A stretch of 64,000 nucleotides of DNA, from positions 186,001-250,000 of the forward strand of contig NZ_LQPP01000026.1 in assembly GCF_002102345.1 (NCBI RefSeq), read 5' to 3'. Of the stretch, positions 1 through 9,581 are shown in pieces (position 1 is the stretch's first letter; every line of letters begins with the position of its first letter). The position numbers and the translations under genes are program-made. The stretch comes from Mycolicibacterium peregrinum (lineage in GTDB: Bacteria; Actinomycetota; Actinomycetes; Mycobacteriales; Mycobacteriaceae). The notes below the pieces were generated by a model. That model saw only the letters and a program-made list of their open reading frames with translations, had not been told where the DNA came from and made no database searches.

Positions 1-19
1 GCGACGTTGGCGATGATGA

Positions 20-58
20 GCCTGCCAAACCGCCGAGAGCGGCGGCGGATTGGCAGGC
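20..58 (-). terminator. Hairpin downstream of the glycosyltransferase/atpE operon
   Basis: Perfect 9-bp arms (GCCTGCCAA at 20-28 and TTGGCAGGC at 50-58) enclose a second inverted repeat, CCGCC at 30-34 and GGCGG at 41-45. It starts 56 nt past the stop of the last gene of the operon. There is no T-run, so it would be a non-canonical mycobacterial terminator or an mRNA 3'-end stabiliser. The rest of 1-113 holds nothing else I recognise. Confidence 0.5.
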
Positions 59-113
59 CCGGGATGTATTTAACACCTGTGGCAATTATCTGTCAGCCGA
101 ATCTGCGATTTCC

Positions 114-1370
114 TCAGCGGTAGCTGAGTGCCCGCTCCACGGTGGCCGCCACCGTTCCCTCGCCGTCCTCGGTGCTGATGCGCGTGGCGATACTGTTGGC
201 GCAGTCTCGAAAAACGTTTTTAGACAGCGTCATTCGGATTGCGGCGCCGAGACTGTCGGGATTCAGGTGCTTCTGCCGGAGAGGCGGCGGGCTGACTCCG
301 AGTTCGAAAAGCCGTCGCGCCCAGAACGGTTGGTCCCCGAAGCCGGCAGGCGCAGCAATCGTCGGTACGCCTGCCCGCAGACCCGCAGCTGTGGTGCCCG
401 CGCCGCAGTGGTGTACGACGGCGGACGCCCGTGGGAACAACCAATCGTGCGGTACATCGCCGATCACGAGGACGTCTTCTCCGTGGGCGTCCAGGCCGGA
501 CCAACCCTCCTGGATCACTGCCCGCGTGCCTGCGATGCGAACGGCCTGCGTGACCACGGCCGACATCTTCTCGGCCGCAGCGCAGCTGTTGACGGTACTT
601 CCGAAACCGATGACAACCGGTGGCGGGCCGGCGTCGAGGAACTTCACCAGTTCGGCGGGTGGTTGCCACCCGGACGGGCGGGCCGGCCACCAGTAGCCGA
701 CCACGTCGATCCCCGTTCTCCAGTCCGACGGTCGGGGCAGAACCGCGGAGGAGTAGCCGTACAGGATGGGCCAACGCGCATCGGTGCGTTGCCGCCGCAA
801 CAGCCGGGCGGCGCGCTTCGACAGACCGAGCTGCTCGCGAAAGTGGTTGGCAGTCCTGCCGTACAGGCCGTCGATCATCGACTCGCCGATCCGCGCCGCC
901 GCCCGGTTTCCGTGTCGACCGGCGGTCCACGCTCCCAGCAGTGCCGGCGGGTAGGCCGCAGTCGCCGACATGGGCTGCAACCGCACGCCGATGCTGGGGA
1001 TGGCGAGTGCCTCGGCCAGCGGATGGCCGACCAGTTCGGCGAACGGTGACAGCAGGAGGGCGTCGAGCCGCTCATCACCTACGGCGGCCAGCACATCATC
1101 GCCCAACTTCCGCATGCCGCGTGGGGAGAGGAACGCCGCCATGGCTTGTGCGGCCTGGCGTGCCGATACGTCCGACAGTTCGGCGGTGTCGTCCTCGAGG
1201 CCGTCGTCGAGCCCGCGGAATTCCAGCCCGCATCCGGTCACCAGATCGGCGAATGCCTGAAACGCCACCACGATCACACGATGGCCGGCTTGCCTCAGTC
1301 GCACACCGACCCCGGTCAGCGGTGCGACGTCACCGCGGCTGCCGATGGCGATGATGGCGATCGTGGTCAT
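114..1370 (-). CDS. UGT/GT1-type glycosyltransferase (second copy in operon)
   Basis: This 418-residue enzyme belongs to the GT-B nucleotide-sugar glycosyltransferases related to sterol and macrolide glycosyltransferases (Rv1524/Rv1526c, EryCIII/OleD type). The N-terminus has the G-S-R-G-D-V acceptor-domain signature. The C-terminal donor domain has the HHCGAGTTAAGLRAGVPT block followed by GDQPFW, the usual nucleotide-sugar site. It is expected to be cytosolic and to move a sugar onto a lipophilic acceptor, which cannot be named from sequence. Its ATG directly abuts the atpE paralogue stop (TAGATG), so translation is probably coupled. It is a paralogue of the glycosyltransferase at 1609-2880, with the same length and motifs but clearly diverged. 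It is last in the operon. Confidence 0.9.
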   Translation of the reverse strand: MTTIAIIAIGSRGDVAPLTGVGVRLRQAGHRVIVVAFQAFADLVTGCGLEFRGLDDGLEDDTAELSDVSARQAAQAMAAFLSPRGMRKLGDDVLAAVGDERLDALLLSPFAELVGHPLAEALAIPSIGVRLQPMSATAAYPPALLGAWTAGRHGNRAAARIGESMIDGLYGRTANHFREQLGLSKRAARLLRRQRTDARWPILYGYSSAVLPRPSDWRTGIDVVGYWWPARPSGWQPPAELVKFLDAGPPPVVIGFGSTVNSCAAAEKMSAVVTQAVRIAGTRAVIQEGWSGLDAHGEDVLVIGDVPHDWLFPRASAVVHHCGAGTTAAGLRAGVPTIAAPAGFGDQPFWARRLFELGVSPPPLRQKHLNPDSLGAAIRMTLSKNVFRDCANSIATRISTEDGEGTVAATVERALSYR

Positions 1371-2876
<1,506 letters not shown>

Positions 2877-2880
<4 letters not shown>

Positions 2881-3506
2881 GGCGCGGTGGCCTTCTCAAA
2901 GATCTCCACGATCGCTTCGCCGTGGCCGATGACGTCGTACTCGGGATCGCGGGCGTACTCCTGTGCCGCACTGTCCAGTGCCCCGCGCAGGATGTTCTTC
3001 ATGAGCAGCGGTGACAGATCGCGGAATTCACCGTTGTTCACACCTTCGGTGAAGATGGTCAGCGGGTCGAGGGCAGCCAATTCTCCGGTCGGCGGGTGCT
3101 CTCGGACGGCCTTGGCGGCGGTTTGGTCGACCCGCAGCCCGTCCGCGTCGCGGTAACCGGAGATGAGCTCAAGCATGGTTACGGCTGCCGACCGGTTGGC
3201 GGCGACGAATGCGATGTTGGCTCGTATGTAGGCGGACAGCTTCGCCGCCGCGGTGGTTTCGGCGTTGACGGCGGGCACGATCACCGCGGCCCCACGGGTG
3301 AAAATCTCGGTGAAGACTGCCTCGACCACTTCAGACTTGCTGGTGAAGTGGTACAAGACAGCGCTTTTCGCGATTCCGATGTGTTCGGCAATGCGTGCCA
3401 GCGATGCCTGCGGGTAGCCGCGTTCGGCGATCACTTCCAACGCGCCGTCGATGATCTGCCGCCGGCGGGCCTGCTCGGTGAACGTTTTTGTGCCTTCAGA
3501 CCGCAT
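2877..3506 (-). CDS. TetR-family transcriptional regulator
   Basis: This 209-residue TetR repressor has an N-terminal helix-turn-helix (residues about 10-55, with the typical SLARIAEHIGIAKSAVLYHF core) and a ligand-binding C-terminal part of undefined specificity. It is the first gene of the operon, and the glycosyltransferase ATG overlaps its stop. The -10 box TAATCT lies 6 nt upstream of the ATG, and a GACCG-AC-CGGTC inverted repeat abuts it, so autorepression of the whole operon is the simple reading. As is common for such regulators, the inducer could be the substrate or drug handled by the operon. Confidence 0.92.
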
Positions 3507-3512
3507 GGTCTG

Positions 3513-3530
3513 AGATTAGACCGACCGGTC
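3513..3530 (-). promoter_or_regulatory. tetR promoter -10 and operator (leaderless start)
   Basis: Read on the minus strand, TAATCT (3518-3513) is followed by 6 nt and then the ATG at 3506, a spacing that predicts transcription from the A of the start codon. Directly upstream is the 12-bp inverted repeat GACCGACCGGTC (3519-3530), a typical TetR operator size, placed to block RNA polymerase. Confidence 0.6.
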
Positions 3531-3550
3531 AGAATCTGGCAAGGGCACGA

Positions 3551-3599
3551 CAAAAATCGTCGCGGTACCGGAGAACCGCAGTTCTCAGGTACCGCGACG
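3551..3599 (-). terminator. Intrinsic terminator of dacB1
   Basis: Perfect 12-bp arms at 3558-3569 and 3588-3599 enclose a further GAGAAC/GTTCTC stem (3571-3576 and 3581-3586). On the minus strand the hairpin is followed by ATTTTTG, so this is a canonical rho-independent terminator. It separates dacB1 from the tetR operon, both on the minus strand. Canonical stem plus U-tract terminators are uncommon in mycobacteria. Confidence 0.8.
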
Positions 3600-3630
3600 T
3601 CTGCTCGCGGAAGGCTTGTAGCGAAAAGGA

Positions 3631-4845
3631 TTAACGGATGGTGCGGCGGTTCAGCGACCGCGCGCCCATCATGAGCATGAACACCACCAGCGCGCCGACG
3701 ATCCCGACGCCGACCCGCACGGGCAGGGCATCTGCCGGAGGCAGCACCGAAGCCGCCTGCGCAGCCGCCGCTGGGTCGGCCTTAGGGGTGGTCAGGGACG
3801 GATCGGGGTCGACGAGGGTCCCGACCTTGGTTCCCGGGGGAGTCGCGAACCCGTAGTCGAGCAGGTGGGCGGCCTGCTCCCACGGCGCGATCGGGACCCG
3901 GGTGCCCTTCATCAGGATGGCCACCAGGCGGCGGCCGTCACGGTTGGCCGCGCCCACGAAGGTCTGGCCTGCGTCATCGGTGTACCCGGTCTTGCCGCCC
4001 ATCGCGCCCGGGTAGTTGTAGAGCAGCTTGTTGTCGTTCTCCACCGGATAGGACGGATTGCCGTCACGGCCGGGGAAGTCGTAGGTCTGGGTGGCGACGA
4101 TGTCGGCGAATGCCGGGTTCTGCCAGGCGTAGCGGTAGAACAGGGCGATGTCGTAAGCCGAGGTGCTCATACCCGGGCCGTCCAGGCCAGAGGGCGTGGC
4201 CGCACGGGTATCGCGTCCGCCGAGCTTGCCCGCCAGGATGTTCAGTTTCTGCAGCGCGGGATCCATGCCGCCCAACTGAACCACCAGGGCATGTGCGGCG
4301 TCGTTGCCGGAGTGCATCAGCAGACCGTGCAGCAGGTCGTTGATCGTGTACTGACCGCCGGGCCCGACGCCGACCCGGGTGCCCTCGGAGTTGGCGTCGT
4401 CCTGAGTGCCGGCAACCAACTTGTTGAGGTTGAGTTCGTTGAGCGCAGCGGTGGCCACCAACACCTTGATGATGCTGGCCGGGCGGTGACGGCCGTGCGG
4501 GTCGCGGGCCGCGATGATGTCGCCACTGTCGAGATCGGCGACCACCCAGGCCTCGGCGGAGACATCGTTGGGCAGCGGCGGAGTGTTTGCGGCGGTGATC
4601 ACTCCGCAACCTGCGAGCGCCTCGCCGCCAACCGTCTTGGCGGGCACCGGCAGTGGTGCCGGTGCTACCTCGCCCGGCTTGGGCACTTCCGAGGCGTCCA
4701 CTGCCGGGGGAGTCGTCACCTTGTACGGGCATTCGGGCGCCGGGTCAGCATTGGCCACGCCGGCCGTCATCAGGGGTGCTGTCAGCATCGCCAGTGCCGC
4801 AAACACGGACACCGCGCGCTGGGTAGTCCTCCGCAAGGTCGCCAT
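3631..4845 (-). CDS. dacB1: D-alanyl-D-alanine carboxypeptidase
   Basis: This serine-type DD-carboxypeptidase (404 aa, S11 family) trims the terminal D-Ala of peptidoglycan stem peptides outside the cell membrane. All penicillin-binding motifs are present: S124-I-I-K127, S179-G-N181 and K285-T-G287. An N-terminal signal segment (about 10-33, ending near VANA) and a C-terminal transmembrane helix followed by NRRTIR show that it is anchored with the catalytic domain outside. Length and neighbours match M. tuberculosis Rv3330 (DacB1). The gene stands alone with its own terminator. Two GTCACA direct repeats lie about 50-70 bp upstream. Confidence 0.95.
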   Translation of the reverse strand: MATLRRTTQRAVSVFAALAMLTAPLMTAGVANADPAPECPYKVTTPPAVDASEVPKPGEVAPAPLPVPAKTVGGEALAGCGVITAANTPPLPNDVSAEAWVVADLDSGDIIAARDPHGRHRPASIIKVLVATAALNELNLNKLVAGTQDDANSEGTRVGVGPGGQYTINDLLHGLLMHSGNDAAHALVVQLGGMDPALQKLNILAGKLGGRDTRAATPSGLDGPGMSTSAYDIALFYRYAWQNPAFADIVATQTYDFPGRDGNPSYPVENDNKLLYNYPGAMGGKTGYTDDAGQTFVGAANRDGRRLVAILMKGTRVPIAPWEQAAHLLDYGFATPPGTKVGTLVDPDPSLTTPKADPAAAAQAASVLPPADALPVRVGVGIVGALVVFMLMMGARSLNRRTIR

Positions 4846-4890
4846 CGTGTCCGAAGGTTAGGTGATCGGCACCGAATTTCCCGTTTGCCA

Positions 4891-4917
4891 CGCTGTGACG
4901 TGTGAGGTTTGTGTGAC
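4891..4917 (-). promoter_or_regulatory. GTCACA direct repeats upstream of dacB1
   Basis: On the minus strand GTCACACAA (4917-4909) and GTCACAGCG (4899-4891) form a direct repeat with start-to-start spacing of 18 bp. The second copy equals the core I remember as the MtrA motif (GTCACAgcg). MtrA controls cell-wall hydrolase genes, so a site here would make sense, but this is motif resemblance only. Confidence 0.35.
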
Positions 4918-4959
4918 GATTGTGATCGAAGTGGAATCGGGGCGGCCGGCGCCAGGTGC

Positions 4960-5958
4960 TCACCCCAGATCGCGGAGTTCGGCGTAGGCGAGCGCCGGGA
5001 AGGCGATGGTGGACATCCACAGCCTGCCTGCGGATTCGACCAGCCCGGTGACCGTACCGAAATCTGGCCGGGTGGTGCGCAGTCCGGCGAGCGCCTCGCC
5101 GGTGTCGGCATCGAAGGCCAGTGCCCACACCTGCGGACGGATCTTGGGTTGGATTCGGTCAGGTAACTGCCACAGTAGTTTTCGGATCATCGGCGCACGC
5201 GGTGCGAGCGCCTCCGCGGCAGCGTTGGGCGGTGACACCATCGCCACCCAGATCCGGCCGTCGGCGCCGGTGGAGATGTTGTCCGGATACCCCGGCAGGT
5301 GCACTGCCAGCGGCGTCACGGTCCCGGCCCGCGGCCCGGTCAGCCAGTACTTCGACAGGCGTCGGCCCTGAGTTTCGGCGAACACCAACGCCGATTCGTC
5401 GGCGGTGGTGGTCACGCCGTTGGCGAAGTACAGGTCGTCCACCAAGGTGGTGACGGAGCCGTCGGTGTTCAACCGGAACAGGCTGCCGCGACCACGGGCT
5501 TCCATGATGGCGCCGGCAAAATGCTCGAAATGGAACTGACTGGTCGACTCGGTGAAATAGATTGTCCCGTCTGCGGTCTCGGTCACGTTCGAGCAGAATC
5601 TCAAGGGCCGGCCGGCCACAGACTCCACGAGCGTCGACAACACCCCGGTGGCAGGATCCAGCGCCAGCAGTCCGCGGTGACTGTCGCAGACCAAGACACG
5701 GCCGTCGCGGGCGACGTGCAGGCCCAACGGACGTCCGCCGGTGTCGGACACCACCGTTGGGGCTCCCTCGGGCGACACCCGCACGATGCGCCCATCGACC
5801 AGCCCGGTCCACAGTTGCCCGGAGGCGTCGACCACGACATCCTCAGGTCCTTCGCCGGGCAGCGGGACGATGGTCAGGTCGGCCGGGCCGAAGTTCGGCA
5901 ATTCATCGATGGGAGGCGGAGTCCAACGGACCGGATCGATCGGGGGTTTACGTGGCAC
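4960..5958 (-). CDS. SMP-30/gluconolactonase-like beta-propeller protein
   Basis: The protein belongs to the SMP-30/strictosidine-synthase-like six-bladed propeller group, judged from repeated blades such as GEGPEDVVVDASGQLWTG, ARDGRVLVCDSHRGLLALD, NVTETADGTIYFTES and NISTGADGRIWVAM. Family members are calcium-dependent lactone or ester hydrolases; the substrate here is unknown. No signal peptide is visible. I place the start at the GTG giving MPRKPPIDPVRW (332 aa). An ATG at 5985 would add nine residues but lies inside the arm of a long inverted repeat and has no convincing ribosome site. It is transcribed in the same direction as the aminotransferase upstream but is separated from it by that hairpin. 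Confidence 0.8.
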   Translation of the reverse strand: MPRKPPIDPVRWTPPPIDELPNFGPADLTIVPLPGEGPEDVVVDASGQLWTGLVDGRIVRVSPEGAPTVVSDTGGRPLGLHVARDGRVLVCDSHRGLLALDPATGVLSTLVESVAGRPLRFCSNVTETADGTIYFTESTSQFHFEHFAGAIMEARGRGSLFRLNTDGSVTTLVDDLYFANGVTTTADESALVFAETQGRRLSKYWLTGPRAGTVTPLAVHLPGYPDNISTGADGRIWVAMVSPPNAAAEALAPRAPMIRKLLWQLPDRIQPKIRPQVWALAFDADTGEALAGLRTTRPDFGTVTGLVESAGRLWMSTIAFPALAYAELRDLG

Positions 5959-5971
5959 GCCGCCAGTCTGC

Positions 5972-6034
5972 CGTCGAAACGGCATTCCGGCAGAGAGTTA
6001 CTCGAACTTCTTCTGCCGGAATACCGTTTCGACG
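5972..6034. repeat. 23-bp inverted repeat between aminotransferase and SMP-30 genes
   Basis: Arms at 5972-5994 and 6012-6034 match at 22 of 23 positions around a 17-nt loop. The repeat starts 14 nt beyond the aminotransferase stop codon. The upstream ATG candidate of the SMP-30 gene (5985) lies in the left arm. It has no T-run on either side, so it could be a terminator without U-tract, an mRNA processing hairpin, or a structure that hides the start of the next gene. Confidence 0.7.
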
Positions 6035-6047
6035 CAAAGGGGTGGGG

Positions 6048-7436
6048 CTACAACAGCTTTCCTGCTTCGGTCAGCACGCCGTGCAGGATCTCGTAGATCG
6101 CGTCGAACTCGGCCTGCCCGCTGATCAGCGGCGGGGCCAGCTGGATCACTGGGTCGCCACGGTCGTCGGCGCGGCAGTACAGTCCGGCTTCCCACAGTGC
6201 CGGGGTCAGGAACCCACGCAGCAGGCGCTCGGATTCCTCGTCGTTGAACGTCTCCTTGGTGGCTTTGTCCTTGACGAGTTCGATGCCGTAGAAGAAGCCC
6301 TCGCCGCGGACGTCGCCGACGATCGGCAGGTCGTAGAGCTTCTCCAGGGTGGCCCGGAATGCGGGGGCGGCTTGCTTGACGTGGTCGTTGATGCCCTCGC
6401 GCTCGAAGATGTCGAGGTTGGCCATGGCGACTGCGGCTGAAACCGGGTGCCCGCCAAAGGTATAGCCGTGGCCGAAGACGGTCTTGCCGTCGTTGAACGG
6501 TTCGAAGAGGCGGTCACTGGCCACCATGGCACCCAGCGGTGAATAGCCCGAGGTCAGGCCCTTGGCGCTGGTGATGATGTCGGGTACGTAGCCCAAGTCG
6601 TCGCAGGCGAACATCGACCCGATACGACCGTAGGCGCAGATCACCTCGTCGGACACCAGCAGCACGTCGTACTGGTCGCAGATCTCGCGCACCCGCTCGA
6701 AGTAGCCGGGCGGGGGTGGGAAGCAACCACCCGCATTCTGTACCGGCTCGAGGAACACCGCAGCGACGGTCTCAGGTCCCTCGAATTCGATGGCCTCGGC
6801 GATGCGGTCGGCGCAGTAGCGGCCGAAAGCCTTTTCGTCGTGGGCGTATTCGGCAGGTGCCCGGTAGAAGTTGGTATTCGGAGCGCGGAAGCCGCCGGGG
6901 GTCAGCGGCTCGAACGGCGCCTTGAACGCCGGGATGCCGGTGATCGCCAGCGCGCCCTGCGGGGTGCCGTGGTAGGCGATCGCGCGCGAAACCACCTTGT
7001 GCTTACCGGGTTTTCCGGTCAGCTTGAAGTACTGCTTGGCCAGTTTCCAGGCGCTCTCGACGGCCTCGCCGCCTCCGGTGGTGAAGAAGACCCGGTTCAG
7101 GTCGCCGGGGGCGTAATTGGCGACGCGTTCGGCCAGTTCGATGGCCGGCGGCGTGGCGTAGGACCACAGCGGGAAGAAGGACAGTTTCTCGGCTTGCTTG
7201 GCGGCGGCCTCGGCAAGTTCCTTGCGGCCGTGGCCCACCTGGACGACGAAAAGGCCGGACAGGCCGTCGATGTAGCTCTTGCCCTTGTCGTCGAAGATCC
7301 GGACACCCTCGCCGCGGGTGATGATGGGCGGTGTGATGCCTTCGCCGTGCCGGGCGAAGTGTCCCCACAGATGGCGGTTCGCCTTGGCGGCCAGATCTGT
7401 GGTGGAGGTGGTTGATGCGTGTTCTGCGATAGTCAT
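6048..7436 (-). CDS. Class III PLP aminotransferase (Rv3329-like, putrescine/omega-amine type)
   Basis: This 462-residue fold-type I class III aminotransferase has FFTTGGGEAVESAWKLA near the cofactor phosphate site, the VSDEVICAYGR segment with the PLP-ring Asp, and the Schiff-base lysine in ITSAKGLTSGY. Relatives move the terminal amino group of diamines or omega-amino acids to pyruvate or 2-oxoglutarate. Next to aldehyde dehydrogenase, amine oxidase and polyamine transport genes, putrescine or a related amine is the likely substrate (inference). It also fits M. tuberculosis Rv3329 next to dacB1. The start is ATG 7436, which overlaps the Lrp gene stop (ATGA) and follows GGGGAA. A TTG at 7448 would extend it but is less likely. 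Confidence 0.9.
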   Translation of the reverse strand: MTIAEHASTTSTTDLAAKANRHLWGHFARHGEGITPPIITRGEGVRIFDDKGKSYIDGLSGLFVVQVGHGRKELAEAAAKQAEKLSFFPLWSYATPPAIELAERVANYAPGDLNRVFFTTGGGEAVESAWKLAKQYFKLTGKPGKHKVVSRAIAYHGTPQGALAITGIPAFKAPFEPLTPGGFRAPNTNFYRAPAEYAHDEKAFGRYCADRIAEAIEFEGPETVAAVFLEPVQNAGGCFPPPPGYFERVREICDQYDVLLVSDEVICAYGRIGSMFACDDLGYVPDIITSAKGLTSGYSPLGAMVASDRLFEPFNDGKTVFGHGYTFGGHPVSAAVAMANLDIFEREGINDHVKQAAPAFRATLEKLYDLPIVGDVRGEGFFYGIELVKDKATKETFNDEESERLLRGFLTPALWEAGLYCRADDRGDPVIQLAPPLISGQAEFDAIYEILHGVLTEAGKLL

Positions 7437-7948
7437 CGCGTTCCCCAATTGTATTGCTGTTTGACAAGTTTCAGGTAAACAAGGGTTTCGGTGGTTATCA
7501 CTCCCGGCAGCGAGCGGATCTGGGTGTTGAGAAGTTCGAGCAAGCTGTCATCGTCTTCGCAGACCACTTCGCAGATGGCGTCGAAGGATCCGGCGGTCAG
7601 TACCACGTAGTCGACGGCGTCGATGGCGGACAGTTTCTCGGCCAGCTTGAGGGTGTCCCCGGTGCACCGGATACCGATCATCGCCTGGCGCGCGAACCCG
7701 AGTTGCAGCGGATCGGTGACCGCGACGATCTGCATGACACCCGCGTCGACCATGCGTTGCACGCGTTGGCGCACCGCGGCCTCGGACAGGCCCACGGCCT
7801 TACCGATCCCCGCGTACGAACGGCGGCCGTCGGCCTGCAACTTCTCGATGATCGCCTTCGACAGGTCGTCGAGTTGAAAGGCGGTGCGAGAATTGTTGTT
7901 CACCCGCAGCGGGACGGGCTGAAGGTCGTCACCCTCAGGGTTGCTCAT
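7433..7948 (-). CDS. Lrp/AsnC-family regulator
   Basis: The 171-residue protein has an N-terminal winged helix (DDLSKAIIEKLQADGRRSY then LSEAAVRQRVQRMVDAG) and a C-terminal RAM/AsnC ligand-binding domain. Such proteins assemble as octamers or dimers of dimers and sense amino acids or related metabolites. It is translationally coupled to the aminotransferase and divergent from the aldehyde dehydrogenase, so it most likely controls both. Three copies of an AATCC-N-NCGTT-like element lie in the shared promoter region. I chose the ATG at 7948 (MSNPEGDD); an in-frame extension to 8053 would run through those repeats. Confidence 0.92.
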   Translation of the reverse strand: MSNPEGDDLQPVPLRVNNNSRTAFQLDDLSKAIIEKLQADGRRSYAGIGKAVGLSEAAVRQRVQRMVDAGVMQIVAVTDPLQLGFARQAMIGIRCTGDTLKLAEKLSAIDAVDYVVLTAGSFDAICEVVCEDDDSLLELLNTQIRSLPGVITTETLVYLKLVKQQYNWGTR

Positions 7949-7966
7949 GACTCTGATTGTGCACGG

Positions 7967-8031
7967 AATCCGTCGTTTGTGGCAATCGAATCGATGAAAT
8001 CCCTCGTTTGAACGCGGCCGAACGCGGGATT
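7967..8031. promoter_or_regulatory. Lrp-type operator array between lrp and aldehyde dehydrogenase
   Basis: AATCCGTCGTTTG (7967-7979) recurs as AATCCCTCGTTTG (7998-8010), 31 bp downstream, about three helical turns. An inverted relative (AATCCCGCGTTCG on the minus strand, 8031-8019) makes a near-palindrome with the second copy. Phased repeats of this kind fit the wrapping mode of Lrp octamers. The array lies entirely between the two divergent start codons. Confidence 0.6.
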
Positions 8032-8071
8032 GCGTAGAGAACAAATCTGCCATCGGTTACCGTGGGGCCCC

Positions 8072-9559
8072 ATGAGCGTGGCAGTGAATGTGACAAGCAG
8101 CTGGATCAATGGCGCGTCGGTGGCGACGTCCGGGCCGACCCACCAGATCATCGACCCGGCCACCGGGCAGGCCGTTGCCGACTACGCACTGGCCACTCCT
8201 GCCGACGTCGACAACGCAGTCGCCGCCGCCCGCCAGGCGTTCCCCGCGTGGTCCAAGGCGACACCCGCCGAGCGGTCCGCGGTGCTGGCCAAGCTGGCCA
8301 AGCTCGCCGACGAACATGCTGATCAGCTGATTGCCGAAGAGGTCAGCCAGACCGGCAAGCCGGTGCGCCTGGCTACCGAGTTCGACGTGCCGGGCAGCAT
8401 CGACAACATCGACTACTTCGCCGGTGCGGCCCGCCACCTGGAGGGCAAGGCCACGGCCGAGTACTCCGGTGACCACACCTCCAGCATCCGGCGCGAAGCC
8501 GTCGGTGTCGTCGCCACCATCACCCCGTGGAACTACCCGCTGCAGATGGCGGTGTGGAAGGTCATCCCCGCGCTGGCGGCCGGCTGCTCGGTCGTCATCA
8601 AGCCCGCCGAGATCACCCCGCTGACCACTCTCACCCTGGCGCGGCTGGCCACCGAGGCCGGGCTGCCCGACGGGGTGTTCAACGTGGTCACCGGTGGCGG
8701 CGCGGATGTCGGTACCGCTCTGGCCGGGCACCGCGACGTGGATGTCGTCACCTTCACCGGCTCGACCGCCGTCGGCCGCAAGGTGATGGCGGCCGCCGCC
8801 GTCCACGGCCACCGCACCCAGCTTGAGCTGGGCGGCAAGGCGCCGTTCGTGGTGTTCGACGACGCCGATCTGGACGCCGCGATCCAGGGCGCGGTGGCCG
8901 GTTCGCTGATCAACACGGGCCAGGACTGCACCGCCGCCACCCGGGCGATCGTGGCCCGCGACCTGTACGACGACTTCGTCGCCGGCGTCGCCGAGGTGAT
9001 GAGCAAGATGGTCGTCGGAGATCCGCACGATCCCGACACCGACCTGGGCCCGCTCATCTCGTTCGCCCACCGTGACAAGGTCGCGCAGATGGTGGCGCGC
9101 GCACCCGAGCAGGGCGGCCGCGTCGTCACCGGCGGCGTGGCACCTGATCTGCCCGGTGCGTTCTACCGGCCCACCCTGATCACCGACGTCGCCGAGACCT
9201 CCGAGGTCTATCGCGACGAGATCTTCGGGCCGGTGCTCACCGTGCGGCCGTTCACCGATGACGACGACGCGATCCGGCAGGCCAACGACACCGTCTATGG
9301 TCTGGCGGCCTCGGCCTGGACCCGCGACGTGTACCGCGCCCAGCGGGCTTCACGCGAGATCAACGCCGGCTGCGTGTGGGTCAACGACCACATCCCGATC
9401 ATCAGCGAGATGCCGCACGGTGGCGTCGGCGCTTCCGGCTTCGGCAAGGACATGAGCGACTACTCGTTCGAGGAGTACCTCACCATCAAGCATGTGATGA
9501 GCGACATCACCGGGGTCGCCGAAAAAGAGTGGCACCGAACGGTTTTCAACAAGCGCTGA
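8072..9559 (+). CDS. NAD(P)-dependent aldehyde dehydrogenase (aminobutyraldehyde-type)
   Basis: This is a full-length ALDH (495 aa) with the Rossmann FTGSTAVGRKVM motif, the general base Glu252 in LELGGKAP and the catalytic nucleophile Cys286 in NTGQDCTAATR. It oxidises an aldehyde to its acid in the cytosol. Similarity to the gamma-aminobutyraldehyde/betaine-aldehyde branch, together with the aminotransferase and amine oxidases around it, suggests oxidation of 4-aminobutyraldehyde or a homologous aminoaldehyde to GABA or its equivalent (inference). The ATG at 8072 sits 8 nt after a TACCGT -10-like box. It leads a plus-strand run with the oxidase at 9582. Confidence 0.92.
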   Translation: MSVAVNVTSSWINGASVATSGPTHQIIDPATGQAVADYALATPADVDNAVAAARQAFPAWSKATPAERSAVLAKLAKLADEHADQLIAEEVSQTGKPVRLATEFDVPGSIDNIDYFAGAARHLEGKATAEYSGDHTSSIRREAVGVVATITPWNYPLQMAVWKVIPALAAGCSVVIKPAEITPLTTLTLARLATEAGLPDGVFNVVTGGGADVGTALAGHRDVDVVTFTGSTAVGRKVMAAAAVHGHRTQLELGGKAPFVVFDDADLDAAIQGAVAGSLINTGQDCTAATRAIVARDLYDDFVAGVAEVMSKMVVGDPHDPDTDLGPLISFAHRDKVAQMVARAPEQGGRVVTGGVAPDLPGAFYRPTLITDVAETSEVYRDEIFGPVLTVRPFTDDDDAIRQANDTVYGLAASAWTRDVYRAQRASREINAGCVWVNDHIPIISEMPHGGVGASGFGKDMSDYSFEEYLTIKHVMSDITGVAEKEWHRTVFNKR

Positions 9560-9581
9560 CCGATCCGGAGGGAATGCTGCC

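Noticed and set aside
4861..4959. CRP site (TGTGA-N6-TCACA) upstream of dacB1
   Set aside because: The TGTGA elements are direct, not inverted, repeats, so they do not form a CRP palindrome.
8057..9070. 337-codon antisense frame over the aldehyde dehydrogenase gene, and similar long antisense frames over the SBP, pmmB and glpD2 genes
   Set aside because: No recognisable motif and the opposite strand encodes a complete conserved protein in each case.
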